Both the position numbers and the translations under genes were made by a program. A stretch of DNA of 64,000 nucleotides from Lateolabrax maculatus (lineage: Eukaryota; Chordata; Actinopteri; Acropomatiformes; Lateolabracidae). A model generated the notes under the pieces. The model made no database searches. It saw only the letters and a program-made list of their open reading frames with translations, and was not told the DNA's origin. Positions 63,520 to 64,000 of this stretch are shown here, one piece after another. Location: positions 14,132,501 to 14,196,500 of the forward strand of contig CM062202.1 of assembly GCA_031216445.1 (NCBI GenBank), read 5' to 3'. The first letter of the stretch is position 1, and each line of letters starts with the position of its first letter.

Positions 63520-64000
63520 TTGAGTATGATATTCCGAGCTGCCAAAATCTGAAACCAGCCCATCAACCATTTCCATGCATATTTAGACAGTCAATCTAAT
63601 CGAACGGCCTCACTGTCAGGGTGAAGGGGGAGAGCAGTGCACAGATCCACAAGGGAAATGGGCTCAGACGGTGACAGAGGTTACAGGTCTGAGTGAGAAA
63701 ATCCGACTGAAATTTCAAGTCCACAAAGAAGAGGGGGCAGTTATTTACTGCAAAGGTTAGGTGAGTGAATGTTGGTGTTTATATAAACTGCTACAAAATT
63801 TTTGCTCTTTCTGCTCTGACAAACACTTGATTTACACTCTTGTTTATACAGAAACTAAGAGAGATCACAGTGCTGTCTTGGCACTGCTGTAGGTGATTAA
63901 TGCTGGATAACCTGAGCAGCATCCTTCTCATGTCAACACTCCTGACAAAACACTGTCAGTGTATAATCCTTACAATTAGACTCAGATCGGCCAGATATAC

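Larger units (their letters stand above)
59930..64000. other. Gene-free stretch after slc13a2
   Basis: I found no supportable exon here. In human the next gene is FOXN1, but no forkhead sequence is visible. The block contains a possible dispersed repeat (61735-61940) and a CA microsatellite (63487-63519). Regulatory sequence for a gene to the right is possible but cannot be shown. Confidence 0.4.

Noticed and set aside
59930..64000. foxn1 exons expected next by synteny
   Set aside because: No forkhead-domain text or splice-flanked coding blocks were seen; the gene, if present, lies beyond the window.
1..64000. tRNA, rRNA, U12-type AT-AC introns, or endogenous viral genes
   Set aside because: None was seen. 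All introns followed are GT-AG except one GC-AG, and the only retroelement coding text is the LINE fragment in slc13a2.

Overview
This is a vertebrate nuclear window, almost certainly from a ray-finned (percomorph-type) fish. The genes are split into short exons by mostly small GT-AG introns. CA/TG microsatellites are frequent, degraded fish-type dispersed repeats and a LINE fragment are present, and every protein matches a vertebrate family along its length. I identified seven protein-coding genes by following reading frame and splice phase through every exon. No prokaryotic, phage or CRISPR content was seen, and no obviously new system.

Layout. 1-14118 (+): the 3' part (39 exons) of prpf8, the spliceosomal U5 core protein; two of its introns carry near-identical copies of what looks like an H/ACA snoRNA. 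15413-22710 (+): rilp, the Rab7 effector that links lysosomes to dynein. 24537-31063 (+): scarf1, an endothelial/macrophage scavenger receptor with EGF-like repeats. 32530-36859 (-): vtn, vitronectin, with an unusual Q/W- and R/M-rich insertion. 38681-43269 (+): sarm1, the ARM-SAM-SAM-TIR NAD hydrolase. 46120-49350 (-): slc46a1, the proton-coupled folate transporter. 51587-59427 (+): slc13a2-like sodium/dicarboxylate cotransporter. 59930-64000 holds no gene that I can recognise.

Arrangement. prpf8, rilp and scarf1 run head to tail. scarf1 and vtn are tail to tail, vtn and sarm1 head to head, sarm1 and slc46a1 tail to tail, and slc46a1 and slc13a2 head to head. In human the first three genes lie together at 17p13.3 and the last four together at 17q11.2, so this window joins two blocks that are separated on the human chromosome. 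The genes do not form one pathway: they cover splicing, lysosome transport, scavenging, plasma adhesion, axon degeneration and epithelial transport.

The observations most worth checking are the paired intronic snoRNA candidates, dinucleotide repeats sitting directly on several 3' splice sites in rilp and scarf1, the low-complexity vitronectin insert, a GC-AG intron and a Cys635-to-Met change in sarm1, uORFs ahead of slc46a1, rilp and sarm1, and a duplicated splice donor in slc13a2.
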